A stretch of DNA of 64,000 bases, from contig NZ_JAKJHS010000004.1 of NCBI RefSeq assembly GCF_021648825.1, forward strand, positions 299,192-363,191, read 5' to 3'. Under the pieces are notes generated by a model, which was not told the origin of the DNA, did no database searches, and saw only the letters and a program-made list of their open reading frames with translations. Shown piece by piece: positions 19,075-28,512 of the stretch (position 1 is the first letter of the stretch; each line of letters starts with the position of its first letter). The DNA is from Rhizobium halophilum (GTDB lineage: Bacteria > Pseudomonadota > Alphaproteobacteria > Rhizobiales > Rhizobiaceae). The position numbers and the translations under genes were made by a program.

Positions 19075-20475
19075 ATGAGCACCGATCCGATTTCGACCGC
19101 ATCCCCGGCAGAGAGCCAGCCCAACGCGAATACCCGCAAGGTCTTCATCAAGACCTATGGCTGCCAGATGAACGTTTATGATTCCATTCGCATGGGCGAC
19201 GCCCTGGCGAGCGAAGGTTATGCGCCGACGGAGGAGATGGAGGAGGCGGACCTCATCCTTCTCAACACCTGCCATATCCGCGAGAAGGCAGCAGACAAGG
19301 TGTATTCCGCGCTTGGGCGCCTGCGCGACATGAAAAAAGCACGCACCGCGCAGGGGCAAGAACTGATGATCGGCGTTGCCGGCTGTGTCGCGCAGGCAGA
19401 GGGCGAAGAGATCCTCAGACGAGAGCCTTCCGTCGACGTGGTGATCGGTCCGCAGACGTATCATCGCCTGCCGGCGGCTCTGCGACGCGCGCGGGAGGGC
19501 GACCGTGTCGTTGACACCGACTATGCGGTTGAAGACAAATTCGAGCACCTGCCGATGGCTGAGAAGGCTCAGGTCCGCGCGCGCGGCGTCAGCGCCTTTC
19601 TTACCGTGCAGGAAGGCTGCGACAAATTCTGCACCTTCTGCGTCGTACCTTATACCCGCGGCTCCGAGGTGTCGCGACCGCTGCGTCAAATCCTCGATGA
19701 AGCCCAACGCCTGGTTGATTCCGGCGTGCGGGAAGTTACGCTTCTTGGACAGAATGTGAATGCTTGGCGCGCGACGGGCCCAGACGGGCGGGAGTGGGGG
19801 CTTGGAGACCTGCTGTACCGGCTGGCTGAGATACCCGGCCTTGCCCGACTGCGTTACACCACAAGCCATCCCCGCGACATGGACGACCGGCTGATTCAGG
19901 CGCATCGCGACCTGCGGACGCTGATGCCCTACCTCCATCTCCCCGTGCAGTCGGGATCGGACCGAATCCTGAGGGCGATGAACCGTCGTCACACGGCGGA
20001 GGAATACTTGAGGCTGATCGCTCGTATCCGTAGCGTGAAGCCGGATATGGCGATGTCGGGCGATTTCATCGTCGGGTTCCCCGGTGAGACGGACGCAGAC
20101 TTCGAGGACACCCTGCAAATCGTCGAAGCGGTCAACTACGCGCAGGCCTTCTCCTTTAAGTACTCAACCCGCCCCGGCACACCTGGCGCGGACCTCCCGG
20201 ATCAGATTCCCGAAGAAGTAAAGGCTGAGAGGCTTGAAAGACTTCAGTCTCTGCTCTTGAAACAGCAGGCGGCGTTCGCCAAATCATGCGTTGGAAAGGT
20301 CATCGATCTGCTGCTCGAGAAGCCTGGGCGGATGCCTGGCCAGATCATCGGGCGCTCTCCGTGGCTACAGTCTGTGAATGTTGATGCAAAACCATCGCAG
20401 ATCGGTGACATTATTCCGGTACGAATCATTGGAACTGGACCCAACAGCTTGTTTGCAGAGCCGGTGGGGCCTTGA
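19075..20475 (+). CDS. miaB: tRNA-2-methylthio-N6-dimethylallyladenosine synthase MiaB
   Basis: MiaB is a radical-SAM methylthiotransferase that converts i6A37 to ms2i6A37. The 466 residues contain the N-terminal UPF0004 cluster-binding cysteines (TYGCQMN, NTCHIRE, AGCVAQ), the radical-SAM CxxxCxxC (CDKFCTFC), and a C-terminal TRAM domain with [15 protein letters not shown]. It needs two 4Fe-4S clusters, which the nfuA product may help supply. It sits in the order miaB-phoH-ybeY-tlyC-lnt, a conserved bacterial string. Confidence 0.97.
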   Translation: MSTDPISTASPAESQPNANTRKVFIKTYGCQMNVYDSIRMGDALASEGYAPTEEMEEADLILLNTCHIREKAADKVYSALGRLRDMKKARTAQGQELMIGVAGCVAQAEGEEILRREPSVDVVIGPQTYHRLPAALRRAREGDRVVDTDYAVEDKFEHLPMAEKAQVRARGVSAFLTVQEGCDKFCTFCVVPYTRGSEVSRPLRQILDEAQRLVDSGVREVTLLGQNVNAWRATGPDGREWGLGDLLYRLAEIPGLARLRYTTSHPRDMDDRLIQAHRDLRTLMPYLHLPVQSGSDRILRAMNRRHTAEEYLRLIARIRSVKPDMAMSGDFIVGFPGETDADFEDTLQIVEAVNYAQAFSFKYSTRPGTPGADLPDQIPEEVKAERLERLQSLLLKQQAAFAKSCVGKVIDLLLEKPGRMPGQIIGRSPWLQSVNVDAKPSQIGDIIPVRIIGTGPNSLFAEPVGP

Positions 20476-20511
20476 GCGCATCCTGAACGACATGGCGAGG
20501 AGCTTGCCTAC

Positions 20512-21567
20512 TTGAACGCAAACGAACTGGTTTCTTCACCCGCACGTCAACCAAGAACTGCTGCGACCGACGCCAACCACTTCGTGCTCACGTTCGAGAA
20601 CAACAGGTTCGCCAGCGAGCTTTTTGGACAGTTCGACCAGAATTTGAAGCTGATTGAGCAACGGCTCCATGTGGACGCCCGCGCCCGCGGCAATTCGGTC
20701 ACTATATCGGGAGATGTAACGGCGACGAACCAGGCTCGCCGCGCTCTCGATTTTCTCTACGACCGCCTTCAGAGGGGGGCAAGTGTTGAAACCTCGGATG
20801 TTGAGGGTGCGATCCGTATGGCCATGGCGGCTGATGATCAACTGCAGCTGCCGACAATGGAACGCAAGGCCAAGCTCAGCATGGCGCAGATCTCGACTCG
20901 CAAGAAGACCATCGCTGCCCGCACTCCTACCCAGGACGCCTACATGCGTGCCCTGGAGCGGTCGGAGCTCGTGTTCGGTGTCGGTCCCGCCGGTACCGGC
21001 AAGACGTATCTGGCTGTTGCACATGCCGCGCAGCTTTTGGAGCGCGGAGCGGTGGACAAGATCATTCTCTCTCGTCCAGCCGTTGAAGCTGGTGAGCGCT
21101 TGGGCTTTCTGCCGGGCGATATGAAGGAAAAGGTCGATCCTTACCTGCGGCCGCTCTATGACGCACTCTACGACATGATTCCCGGCGACAAGGTCGAGCG
21201 TGCAATCACCGCAGGTGTAATCGAGATTGCGCCCCTTGCCTTCATGCGCGGACGTACGCTTTCCAATGCTGCCGTGATCCTCGATGAAGCGCAAAACACC
21301 ACCTCGATGCAGATGAAGATGTTCCTGACGCGTTTGGGCGAAAACGCCCGGATGATCGTGACCGGCGATCCCAGCCAGGTCGACCTCCCGCGCGGCGTGA
21401 AATCGGGACTGGTTGAAGCGCTCCATATCCTAAAGGATGTGGAAGGACTCTCTGTGGTGCGTTTCAAGGACGTCGATGTCGTTCGCCATCCTCTCGTTGG
21501 CCGGATCGTCAAGGCATACGACGCCCAATACGATGTACACGAGGAAAGCGGAGAAACCGGCCGCTAG
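20512..21567 (+). CDS. phoH: PhoH-like ATPase (YbeZ type)
   Basis: A 351-residue PhoH-family protein. Residues 1-110 form a KH-like N-terminal region. The P-loop GPAGTGKT is near residue 162, followed by ILSRPAVEAGERLGFLPGD, the Walker B AVILDEAQNT and VTGDPSQVDLP. YbeZ-type PhoH proteins are linked to RNA metabolism and work with YbeY, encoded 15 bases downstream. The start is TTG at 20512; no ATG gives the full N-terminal domain. The name is historical, and I see no Pho box here. Confidence 0.92.
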   Translation: MNANELVSSPARQPRTAATDANHFVLTFENNRFASELFGQFDQNLKLIEQRLHVDARARGNSVTISGDVTATNQARRALDFLYDRLQRGASVETSDVEGAIRMAMAADDQLQLPTMERKAKLSMAQISTRKKTIAARTPTQDAYMRALERSELVFGVGPAGTGKTYLAVAHAAQLLERGAVDKIILSRPAVEAGERLGFLPGDMKEKVDPYLRPLYDALYDMIPGDKVERAITAGVIEIAPLAFMRGRTLSNAAVILDEAQNTTSMQMKMFLTRLGENARMIVTGDPSQVDLPRGVKSGLVEALHILKDVEGLSVVRFKDVDVVRHPLVGRIVKAYDAQYDVHEESGETGR

Positions 21568-21582
21568 CGCGGTCGGCATGCC

Positions 21583-22092
21583 ATGCCCAACCTAGACATC
21601 CAGATCAGCGTGGAAGACGATCACTGGCCCGGCGAGGAGAAGCTTCAGCAGCTCACCCAACGAGTACTGACCGTGGCTGCCGCGTATTTGGAGGCGGAGG
21701 AAGCGCAGCCGTTCCCGCCGGATCCTGCCGAACTCTCTTTGGTATTCACCGACGACGAAGCAATCAGAGAGATCAACGCTGAATGGCGGGGCCAGGACAA
21801 GCCAACTAACGTGCTGTCTTTCCCTGCCTTTCCTCTCCTTCCCGGGAAGATGCCGGGCCCCATGCTTGGCGACATAGTCATCGCGCGAGAGACGGTGGAG
21901 AGAGAAGCGACTGAGCTTGAGAAAGATGCAGAGAGCCATTTGATCCATCTGCTGGTGCACGGTTTCCTGCACCTTTTCGGCTACGACCACATGGAAATCC
22001 CCGAGGCCGAACGGATGGAAGCGCTCGAGACTCGCATTTTGGCCACTCTTGGCCTATCTGATCCCTATGCGGGGCAAGACCCGATCAGCTAG
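21583..22092 (+). CDS. ybeY: Endoribonuclease YbeY
   Basis: YbeY is a single-strand endoribonuclease needed for 16S rRNA 3' maturation and ribosome quality control; in Sinorhizobium its loss affects small-RNA regulation and symbiosis. The 169-residue protein carries the metal-binding HGFLHLFGYDH motif (His-x3-His-x5-His) near residue 126 and NVLSFPAFP. It lies between phoH and tlyC, the usual neighbours, with spacings of 15 and 9 bases, suggesting one transcript. Confidence 0.96.
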   Translation: MPNLDIQISVEDDHWPGEEKLQQLTQRVLTVAAAYLEAEEAQPFPPDPAELSLVFTDDEAIREINAEWRGQDKPTNVLSFPAFPLLPGKMPGPMLGDIVIARETVEREATELEKDAESHLIHLLVHGFLHLFGYDHMEIPEAERMEALETRILATLGLSDPYAGQDPIS

Positions 22093-22101
22093 CTTGGAAC
22101 A

Positions 22102-23280
22102 ATGAACGAAATCTCGACACTTGTTGCCCACGAGGGCAAGGACGGTTCGGACAATTCTTCGGAAGAAGGCAGTAGTCCGCAACGACTGGAAATCTCGACC
22201 CGGAACAATTCCTCCTTCTGGGCCCGTGCACTAAGGCTTCTGCGACCGGCGCAGGGCGAGCGCCTTCGAGAAGATCTCGCCGATGCACTTCTCACAGATG
22301 CCAGTGTCAGCAGCGCGTTCTCCCCTGAGGAGCGGGCGATGCTGCACAACATCCTGCGGTTTCGCGAAGTTCGGGTGGAAGATGTCATGGTGCCGCGAGC
22401 CGACATCGAAGCGGTGGACATGACGATGACGCTGGGCGACCTCATGATCCTCTTCGAAGAGACCGGTCGCTCACGCATGCCGGTATACTGCGAGACGCTC
22501 GACGACCCGCGCGGCTTTGTTCATATCCGTGATCTTCTCTCTTACCTCGCCAAGCAAGCCCGCAACAAGCGCCGGGCACGGCCCCGTTCGGCAGCTCCCT
22601 CGGAGCCAATGCCGCTCGTCAACGAGAAGGTGGAGAAGCCCGCTCGTGTGCCAAAGGCGGCGTTCGACCTCGGTCGTGTCGACCTCAGCAAAACCGTTTC
22701 GGACGCTGGGCTCATCCGCAAGATCCTCTTCGTGCCGCCGTCGATGCTCGCCTCCGATTTGCTCCAGAGCATGCAGGCGGCGCGCACACAGATGGCGCTT
22801 GTAATCGACGAGTACGGCGGTACTGACGGACTGGTCTCCCACGAAGATATCGTTGAGATGGTTATCGGCGATGTTGAGGATGAGCATGACGACGAAGAAG
22901 TGATGTTTTCTCGTACGGGTGAGGACATTTTCGTTGCGGATGCGCGTATCGAGCTCGAGGAAATTGCGAAGGCCATAGGGTCCGATTTCGACATTCGTGA
23001 CAGCATGGAGGACGTTGATACGCTTGGTGGCCTGATTTTTTCGGCCCTGGGCCGCATCCCGGTTAGGGGCGAGGTCGTCCAGGCCCTGCCAGGATTTGAG
23101 TTCCATATCCTCGAGGCCGATCCGCGCCGTATCAAGCGCGTCCGGGTGGTGCGTAAGCGCGCGCTAGCGCGTCGGCGCCAGATAAAGGGTGAGGCTGAGG
23201 CAGCAACGGTTGAGGTGAACCGAGTGCATCAGGAGGCTCCGGTCACGGAGACGTCGCCCGTGGGCGAGCAACACCATTAA
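22102..23280 (+). CDS. tlyC: CBS-domain hemolysin/CorC-like protein (TlyC)
   Basis: The 392-residue protein has paired CBS domains (VEDVMVPRADIEAVDM and LLQSMQAARTQMALVIDEYGGTDGLVSHEDIVE) and a C-terminal CorC/HlyC transporter-associated domain (DVDTLGGLIFSALGRIP). There is no transmembrane DUF21 domain, so it belongs with the cytosolic YbeX/CorC group, implicated in magnesium efflux and ribosome-related roles. The extra residues between the CBS repeats (about 150-195, arginine- and proline-rich) and the glutamate-rich tail look lineage-specific. It follows ybeY by nine bases. Confidence 0.88.
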   Translation: MNEISTLVAHEGKDGSDNSSEEGSSPQRLEISTRNNSSFWARALRLLRPAQGERLREDLADALLTDASVSSAFSPEERAMLHNILRFREVRVEDVMVPRADIEAVDMTMTLGDLMILFEETGRSRMPVYCETLDDPRGFVHIRDLLSYLAKQARNKRRARPRSAAPSEPMPLVNEKVEKPARVPKAAFDLGRVDLSKTVSDAGLIRKILFVPPSMLASDLLQSMQAARTQMALVIDEYGGTDGLVSHEDIVEMVIGDVEDEHDDEEVMFSRTGEDIFVADARIELEEIAKAIGSDFDIRDSMEDVDTLGGLIFSALGRIPVRGEVVQALPGFEFHILEADPRRIKRVRVVRKRALARRRQIKGEAEAATVEVNRVHQEAPVTETSPVGEQHH

Positions 23281-23367
23281 CCGCCTGCATCGTCTTGCAA
23301 GGGACGACAGAGACTACAAATTCTGAAAAACTGCAGACCTGATTCGGGGGCTAAGGGAAGCGTTCAC

Positions 23368-24960
23368 ATGGAGCGGCTGGCGGGCAGGACAATGCTTCTC
23401 TGGGGGATGCCTCGTATTGCCGTGGCGATTGCTGCCGGAGCCGTGGGTGCTTTGGCGCTCCCCCCCTTCAACGTATTTGCCGCCCTCTTCCTCTCCTTTT
23501 CCGTTCTCGTATGGCTGCTGGACGGTCTGGCATCCCACCCGGGAGGCGGCACCGTTTCGCGCTTGCGTTCGGCATTTTTCCTCGGCTGGTTGTTCGGCCT
23601 TGGCTACTTCGTAGCGGGCCTCTGGTGGCTTGGAAATGCCTTGTTGGTTGAAGCCGATGACTTCGCCTGGGCAATTCCGCTGGCAGTCCTTGGACTGCCG
23701 GCCTTTCTCGCACTTTTCTACGGATTTGCCACAATGGTCGCAGCCATTCTGTGGTCGGACGGTTTGGGCCGGCTGGCGGCACTCGCTTTCGGCTTCGGCA
23801 TCGCCGAATGGCTCCGCGGCTTCGCGGCCACCGGTTTCCCCTGGAACGCGGTCGGCTATGGCGCGATGCCGATGCCGATGCTGATGCAGGCGGCAGGCGT
23901 CATCGGACTGCTGGGCGTCACCACCCTGGCAGTCTTCGTTTTTTCCATTCCCGCCCTCTTCGGGACTCGTCGAGGCCTTGGGATAGGATTGGCTGCAGGC
24001 AGTTGCCTCCTTGGAGCCCACATCGGATATGGAGCCTATCGGCTTGCCGTTGCAGATGCCCCAGTAGAGGAGGATGCGCCTATAGTCCGGCTGGTGCAGC
24101 CGGTTGTAGACCAATCCCGAAAGCTGGAGAACAAGGATAGGACAGAGATTTTTGAGGAGCATCTCTCCTTGACCGCTCTGCCGCCGCAGGAGCCTTCGGT
24201 TCGTCCCGATATCATCGTATGGCCGGAGACTTCGGTCCCCTTCATCCTCACCGAGAACAAAGATGCTCTGTCGCGTATTGCAGAGGTTCTGCAGGAGGGC
24301 CAGATCTTGGTCGCAGGGGCGGTGCGTGTTGAATATGGTGCGGCTGGCAACGCTCCCCGCTTCTACAACTCGATTTATGTCGTCGGCTCTAACGGGGAAA
24401 TCCTTGCTGCGACAGACAAGGTCCACCTGACGCCCTTCGGCGAGTATGTTCCGTTCGAAGGCTGGCTAAGAGACTGGGGCATCGACAATCTTGTGGCACT
24501 CCCCGGCGGCTTCACCGCTGGAGCTCAACGCTCCCTGCTGACGCTGCCAAGCGGGTTCAGCCTGTTTCCCTTGATCTGCTACGAGGTAATTTTTCCACAG
24601 GAGATAGGAGACGCCATCCATGGTGCGGATGCCATTTTGAACGTCACCAACGATGCCTGGTTCGGTGATACGCCTGGGCCCTATCAACATTTCCAGCAGG
24701 CGCGGATCCGCGCAGTTGAAAATGGTCTTCCTTTGGTTCGCGGTGCCAACAGCGGGATTTCGGCCGTAGTCGATCCCTTCGGGCGTGTCGTGAAAGGTCT
24801 GCATTTCAACTCCAAAGGGGTGGTCGACGCCCGCCTTGGATCGTTGTCTGTGCGGAGCTGGGACAGTTCTGCACGAAATTTGCACGCCTGGGGCATCCTG
24901 ATTCTGATGTTCTTGATTGCATCTGCGGCGCGCAGGGGTTTTACATCAGCTGCGAATTGA
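23368..24960 (+). CDS. lnt: Apolipoprotein N-acyltransferase Lnt
   Basis: Lnt adds the third acyl chain to lipoproteins in the inner membrane. The 530 residues comprise about six or seven N-terminal helices, a nitrilase-like periplasmic domain and a final helix. The catalytic Glu-Lys-Cys set is visible as VWPETSVPF, DKVHLTPFGEYVPF (Lys near 351) and LICYEVIFPQEIG (Cys near 404). In Sinorhizobium medicae the homologue was named actA for its role in acid tolerance. lspA, the preceding step in lipoprotein maturation, lies at the left edge of this window. Confidence 0.95.
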   Translation: MERLAGRTMLLWGMPRIAVAIAAGAVGALALPPFNVFAALFLSFSVLVWLLDGLASHPGGGTVSRLRSAFFLGWLFGLGYFVAGLWWLGNALLVEADDFAWAIPLAVLGLPAFLALFYGFATMVAAILWSDGLGRLAALAFGFGIAEWLRGFAATGFPWNAVGYGAMPMPMLMQAAGVIGLLGVTTLAVFVFSIPALFGTRRGLGIGLAAGSCLLGAHIGYGAYRLAVADAPVEEDAPIVRLVQPVVDQSRKLENKDRTEIFEEHLSLTALPPQEPSVRPDIIVWPETSVPFILTENKDALSRIAEVLQEGQILVAGAVRVEYGAAGNAPRFYNSIYVVGSNGEILAATDKVHLTPFGEYVPFEGWLRDWGIDNLVALPGGFTAGAQRSLLTLPSGFSLFPLICYEVIFPQEIGDAIHGADAILNVTNDAWFGDTPGPYQHFQQARIRAVENGLPLVRGANSGISAVVDPFGRVVKGLHFNSKGVVDARLGSLSVRSWDSSARNLHAWGILILMFLIASAARRGFTSAAN

Positions 24961-25099
24961 CCAAAAACCCCCTAAATCGCATAGTGACCCTCATGTGCTT
25001 CATGGCGGCGTCGTTGGGTCCCAGCCACGGATTAGCCACAGACGCTTGAACATGATTGACCGACCGGGTTCACCGCGTAGCAAGTTTCAGGATAAGATC

Positions 25100-25519
25100 A
25101 TGATTGAAAACAAAAAGAAACCGAACCCGATCGACATCCATGTCGGAAGCCGTATCCGGCTTCGCCGCACCATGCTCGGGATGAGCCAGGAAAAGCTGGG
25201 CGAAAGCTTGGGGATCACCTTCCAGCAGATCCAGAAGTACGAAAAGGGCACGAACCGCGTCGGAGCGAGCCGTCTTCAGAATATTTCCAGCATTCTCAAC
25301 GTGCCCGTATCCTTCTTCTTTGAAGACGCGCCGGGAGAGCACCCGGCGACTGCAGGCGGCATGGAGGAAGCGTCGAGCTCCAATTACGTCGTGGATTTCC
25401 TCTCGTCTTCAGAAGGGCTGCAGTTGAACCGCGCTTTCGTCAAGATATCAGATCCTAAGGTGCGGCGGCGTCTGGTGGACTTGGTAAAATCGTTGGCCGC
25501 GGAAGCTGAAGGCGACTAG
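25100..25519 (+). CDS. phrR: XRE-family transcriptional regulator, PhrR type
   Basis: A 139-residue regulator with an N-terminal helix-turn-helix (RIRLRRTMLGMSQEKLGESLGITFQQIQKYEKGTNRV) and a short C-terminal tail of no known domain. Its position after lnt/actA and before metK matches phrR of Sinorhizobium, described as induced by low pH and other stress. I chose ATG 25100 (MIENKKKPNPIDIHVG), which gives the family-like N-terminus; upstream in-frame residues to 24917 overlap lnt and are not HTH-like. A strong terminator follows. Targets are unknown. Confidence 0.83.
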   Translation: MIENKKKPNPIDIHVGSRIRLRRTMLGMSQEKLGESLGITFQQIQKYEKGTNRVGASRLQNISSILNVPVSFFFEDAPGEHPATAGGMEEASSSNYVVDFLSSSEGLQLNRAFVKISDPKVRRRLVDLVKSLAAEAEGD

Positions 25520-25541
25520 GCGCTCCCTCCTTCCCTCCAAG

Positions 25542-25565
25542 AGCGGCTTTCCAGCCGCTTTTTTT
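25542..25565 (+). terminator. Rho-independent terminator after phrR
   Basis: A perfect seven-base stem AGCGGCT / AGCCGCT with a TTCC loop is followed by six T residues, 22 bases after the phrR stop. It should end the nfuA-to-phrR transcription run before metK. Confidence 0.9.
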
Positions 25566-25592
25566 ATGGGATGATCTCAGGCTCGCTCGACT

Positions 25593-25617
25593 TTGACATA
25601 TAAAGATATATTTATGT
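25593..25617 (+). promoter_or_regulatory. Palindromic operator-like site overlapping a TTGACA box upstream of metK
   Basis: The 22-base element at 25596-25617 has arms ACATA and TATGT and an AT-only core except for one G; eight of eleven symmetric pairs match. It overlaps TTGACA at 25593-25598, a good -35 hexamer, and ends 65 bases before the metK start. Its layout fits an ArsR-type operator. SahR, which controls methionine-cycle genes in many proteobacteria, is a candidate binder, but that is inference from gene function and my recollection of AT-rich SahR sites. Confidence 0.45.
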
Positions 25618-25682
25618 GCTTGTCTTTGGCCGAGCTAGCCACTAACACATGAGCTGTTATTTCTTTGAGGGGAATCCCGAAA

Positions 25683-26927
25683 ATGCGCGAGAACTATCTC
25701 TTCACCAGCGAGTCTGTAGCGGAAGGCCACCCCGACAAGGTCTGCGACCGGATATCGGACGAGATCGTGGATCTCGTCTACCGTGAAGCGGGGAAATCGG
25801 GGACGGACCCATGGTCTGTGCGGATTGCATGCGAAACGCTCGCCACCACCAACCGCGTGGTGATTGCCGGAGAGGTTCGTTTGCCCGCAAGCCTGATGAA
25901 GAAGGACAAGGACGGACAGGACGTCATCAACCCGTCGAAGTTCAAGTCGGCCGCTCGCAAGGCGATTCGCGACATCGGCTATGCGCAAGACGGATTTCAC
26001 TGGAAGAATGCGAAGATCGATGTTCTTCTGCACTCGCAGTCCGCAGACATTGCGCAGGGCGTCGACAGTGCGGCCGACAAGCAGGGCGACGAGGGTGCTG
26101 GCGACCAGGGAATTATGTTCGGTTACGCCTGCAAGGAAACGCCGGATCTGATGCCGGCCCCTATCTATTACTCGCACAAGATTCTTCAGTTGCTCGCAGC
26201 CGCTCGCAAGAAGGGCGAGGGGGATGTCGGCAAGCTTGGTCCGGATGCAAAGAGCCAGGTGACCGTCCGCTATCATGGAGGTAAGCCAGCCTGTGTCGAA
26301 TCCATCGTGCTGTCGACGCAGCATCTTGATGGAAGCTGGGATTCCGACAAAGTCCGTTCTGTGGTTGAGCCCTATATCAAAGAGGCACTCGGGGATCTGC
26401 CGGTGGCCGAGGATTGCAAGTGGTATATCAATCCCACCGGCAAGTTCGTAATCGGCGGACCTGATGGTGATGCTGGACTGACCGGGCGCAAGATCATCGT
26501 CGACACCTATGGCGGCGCTGCTCCGCATGGTGGCGGAGCTTTCTCAGGGAAAGACACCACCAAGGTGGACCGCTCCGCGGCCTATGCGGCTCGCTACCTC
26601 GCGAAGAACGTGGTTGCCGCCGGTCTTGCCGAACGCTGCACCATTCAGATCGCCTATGCTATTGGCATCGCCCAGCCTGTGTCGATCTATGTTGATCTTC
26701 ATGGTACAGGCAACGGTGTGAGCGAGGAACAGGTCGAGCGGGCCATCCGCGCAGTCATGGATCTCTCGCCCTCTGGCATCCGCCGGCATCTCGACCTCAA
26801 CAAGCCAATCTACGCCAAGACTGCTGCCTATGGCCATTTCGGGCGCAAGCCTGGTCGCGACGGATCTTTCTCCTGGGAGAAGATCGATCTGGTCAAGCCG
26901 CTGAAGGAAGCCTTGAAGGCTGCTTGA
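25683..26927 (+). CDS. metK: S-adenosylmethionine synthetase
   Basis: MetK makes SAM from methionine and ATP. The 414-residue protein starts [28 protein letters not shown], the ATP-binding signature, and has [19 protein letters not shown] and [27 protein letters not shown]. An extended alphaproteobacterial insertion is present around residues 175-200. I chose ATG 25683, with GAGGGG ahead of it, over the in-frame TTG at 25665. It has its own promoter region and a terminator, so it is separate from the phrR run and from trmB. Confidence 0.97.
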   Translation: MRENYLFTSESVAEGHPDKVCDRISDEIVDLVYREAGKSGTDPWSVRIACETLATTNRVVIAGEVRLPASLMKKDKDGQDVINPSKFKSAARKAIRDIGYAQDGFHWKNAKIDVLLHSQSADIAQGVDSAADKQGDEGAGDQGIMFGYACKETPDLMPAPIYYSHKILQLLAAARKKGEGDVGKLGPDAKSQVTVRYHGGKPACVESIVLSTQHLDGSWDSDKVRSVVEPYIKEALGDLPVAEDCKWYINPTGKFVIGGPDGDAGLTGRKIIVDTYGGAAPHGGGAFSGKDTTKVDRSAAYAARYLAKNVVAAGLAERCTIQIAYAIGIAQPVSIYVDLHGTGNGVSEEQVERAIRAVMDLSPSGIRRHLDLNKPIYAKTAAYGHFGRKPGRDGSFSWEKIDLVKPLKEALKAA

Positions 26928-26957
26928 TGGCCTTTACGGAGGCTCCGAGAAAACTGT

Positions 26958-26988
26958 AAAGCGGGTGGCTCTCAAAGCGCCCGCTTTT
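26958..26988 (+). terminator. Rho-independent terminator after metK
   Basis: Stem AAAGCGGG / CCCGCTTT, loop of 14 bases, followed by a short T-run (TTTTCC), about 30 bases after the metK stop and before trmB. Confidence 0.8.
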
Positions 26989-27011
26989 CCTGTTACTGAA
27001 AGACCCTGCCA

Positions 27012-27713
27012 ATGACCGATCAGCAGCACCCGAGCCGCTCCACCGAAGCCTTCTTCGGACGCCGGAAGGGAAAGCCGCTACGTGAGCGACAGGCCGAAGG
27101 TCTAGCGACAGTGCTTCCCAAGTTGAAGCTGGACCTGGAGATCAAACCGTCGGAAAGCCTGGCGGAGCTGTTTCCGGTTGCGGTCAATGAGGTGCGGCTG
27201 GAAATTGGCTTCGGCGGCGGTGAACACTTGTTACACCGTGCTCAAGAGAGCCCGGGTGTTGGCTTTATCGGCGTCGAGCCCTTCGTCAATTCGATGGCAA
27301 AGCTTGTGGGGCGGGTGAGCGAGCTCGGATTGCACAACATTCGCCTTTACGACGACGATGCGACTCAGGTGCTTGACTGGCTTCCGGAGGCATCCGTCGA
27401 TCGTATCGATTTGCTTTATCCGGATCCTTGGCCAAAGCGGAAGCACTGGAAGCGCCGCTTCGTCTCAGAAGTGAACCTCGCCCGGTTTCATCGGGTGCTG
27501 AAGCCCGGCGGGCTCTTCTTGTTCGCCTCGGACATCGATACCTATGTCAACTGGACCCTGATCCACTGCCGCGATCATGGCGGCTTCGAATGGACCGCAG
27601 AAGAGGCATCAGATTGGTTGACGCCCTTCACGGGCTGGCCCGGTACGCGTTATGAGGCCAAGGCTCGCCGTGAAGGTCGCTCGTCGGCCTACCTCACGTT
27701 CCGAACGATCTGA
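27012..27713 (+). CDS. trmB: tRNA (guanine-N7-)-methyltransferase TrmB
   Basis: TrmB makes m7G46 in tRNA variable loops. The 233-residue protein has the SAM-binding [15 protein letters not shown], the acidic [12 protein letters not shown], and the family-defining [18 protein letters not shown]. Length is normal. It begins 24 bases after the metK terminator, so its promoter is either read-through or lies within that stem region. It converges with the DUF1150 gene, with three bases between the stop codons. Confidence 0.96.
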   Translation: MTDQQHPSRSTEAFFGRRKGKPLRERQAEGLATVLPKLKLDLEIKPSESLAELFPVAVNEVRLEIGFGGGEHLLHRAQESPGVGFIGVEPFVNSMAKLVGRVSELGLHNIRLYDDDATQVLDWLPEASVDRIDLLYPDPWPKRKHWKRRFVSEVNLARFHRVLKPGGLFLFASDIDTYVNWTLIHCRDHGGFEWTAEEASDWLTPFTGWPGTRYEAKARREGRSSAYLTFRTI

Positions 27714-27716
27714 TGG

Positions 27717-27989
27717 TCAGTGCAGGCTGACGGTTTTCAGATCGTCTTCCGCAGCTTTGAAGAAAGTGCTGGATCGATTGTCCGTCAGGAGTATCGGCGT
27801 GCCGTCTGCGCCAAAAAGCGCCCAGAGGTCGAGGTTTGGATCCATCTCGGGTGCTTCAGGGAAGCAGCGAGAGACGTCTTCTGAACGGATTTTGCGAATG
27901 TAGCCGACTTCTCCTGCCCCTAGATGGGCGAGCTCGGAGAGCGTCAACTGCATGTTCGCTTCTTTGAGGAGCATTCCAGCCTCCAGCAT
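27717..27989 (-). CDS. DUF1150 family small protein
   Basis: A 90-residue protein recognised as DUF1150, a small alphaproteobacterial family found next to small heat-shock genes. Visible blocks are LSELAHLGAGEVGYIRKI and LWALFGADGTPILLTDNRSSTFFKAAEDDL. The start could also be the second or third methionine (residue 6 or 13). It follows hsp20 by about 30 bases on the same strand, so heat co-expression is likely. Function is unknown; the context suggests a link to proteostasis, which is inference. Confidence 0.8.
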   Translation of the reverse strand: MLEAGMLLKEANMQLTLSELAHLGAGEVGYIRKIRSEDVSRCFPEAPEMDPNLDLWALFGADGTPILLTDNRSSTFFKAAEDDLKTVSLH

Positions 27990-28021
27990 TGAGGAGCACC
28001 ACGACGATGATGTCGTTCTTC

Positions 28022-28450
28022 CTACTCTGAGACGGAAATATTAATTTTTCGCACCATCCGCGCCGGCTCCGGGCGTATGAGATCAACAGAAAGCAATCCG
28101 TTTCGAAGTGTTGCTCCAGCCACCTGCATGCCGTCCGCCAGCACGAACATCCGCTGGAACTGCCGCGCGGCGATGCCCCGATAAAGGAAGTCTCGATCCG
28201 CTTGCTCCGATTGCTTGCCCCGGATGACCAACTGGTTCTCTTCTGTCGTGACATCCAATTCGTGCTCCGAAAAGCCGGCAACGGCAACGGTGATGCGAAG
28301 GCGCTCCGGATCACCTGCGGCATTTGCCTGGAGCCGCTCTATATTGTAGGGCGGATAGCCGTCGTTCGCCTTGGCGAGGCGCTCCAGGGTCTTCTCCATC
28401 GCGTCGAACCCGAGAAGCAGCGGGCTCGCAAATGGCGTGATGCGGTTCAT
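28022..28450 (-). CDS. Small heat-shock protein Hsp20 (IbpA type)
   Basis: A 142-residue alpha-crystallin-type holdase that binds unfolding proteins during heat stress. The core domain runs from about residue 38 (YNIERLQANAAGDPERLRITVAVAGFSEHELDV) to the LRNGLLSVDLIRPEPA strand pair, and the C-terminal tail carries the assembly-type I-x-I motif as INISVSE. The N-terminal MNRITPFASPLLLGFDAMEKTLERLAK is typical of class A rhizobial sHsps. Upstream are an RpoH-like promoter and a hairpin that hides the Shine-Dalgarno. The DUF1150 gene follows. Confidence 0.93.
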   Translation of the reverse strand: MNRITPFASPLLLGFDAMEKTLERLAKANDGYPPYNIERLQANAAGDPERLRITVAVAGFSEHELDVTTEENQLVIRGKQSEQADRDFLYRGIAARQFQRMFVLADGMQVAGATLRNGLLSVDLIRPEPARMVRKINISVSE

Positions 28451-28453
28451 CTG

Positions 28454-28476
28454 TCAGTCCTTATCAAAGCGACCAA
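28454..28476 (-). promoter_or_regulatory. ROSE-like RNA thermometer hairpin over the hsp20 ribosome binding site
   Basis: In the transcript, UUGGUC-G-CUU pairs across a UGAU loop with AAGGACUGA, which holds the AAGGA Shine-Dalgarno (28458-28462), seven bases before the ATG. One G is left bulged opposite the Shine-Dalgarno, and the 5' arm contains UCGCU. Both match the ROSE hallmark (UYGCU with a bulged G). Heat melting of such helices switches on rhizobial small heat-shock genes. The base pairing is seen; the thermometer function is inferred. Confidence 0.7.
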
Positions 28477-28512
28477 TATTCGGCCCAGATGATGGCGCCG
28501 TGGGTAACCGGA

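Noticed and set aside
25618..25682. SAM riboswitch in the metK leader
   Set aside because: I compared the leader with the SAM-II layout known from alphaproteobacteria and could not find the pseudoknot pieces; the palindrome is a better explanation for control.
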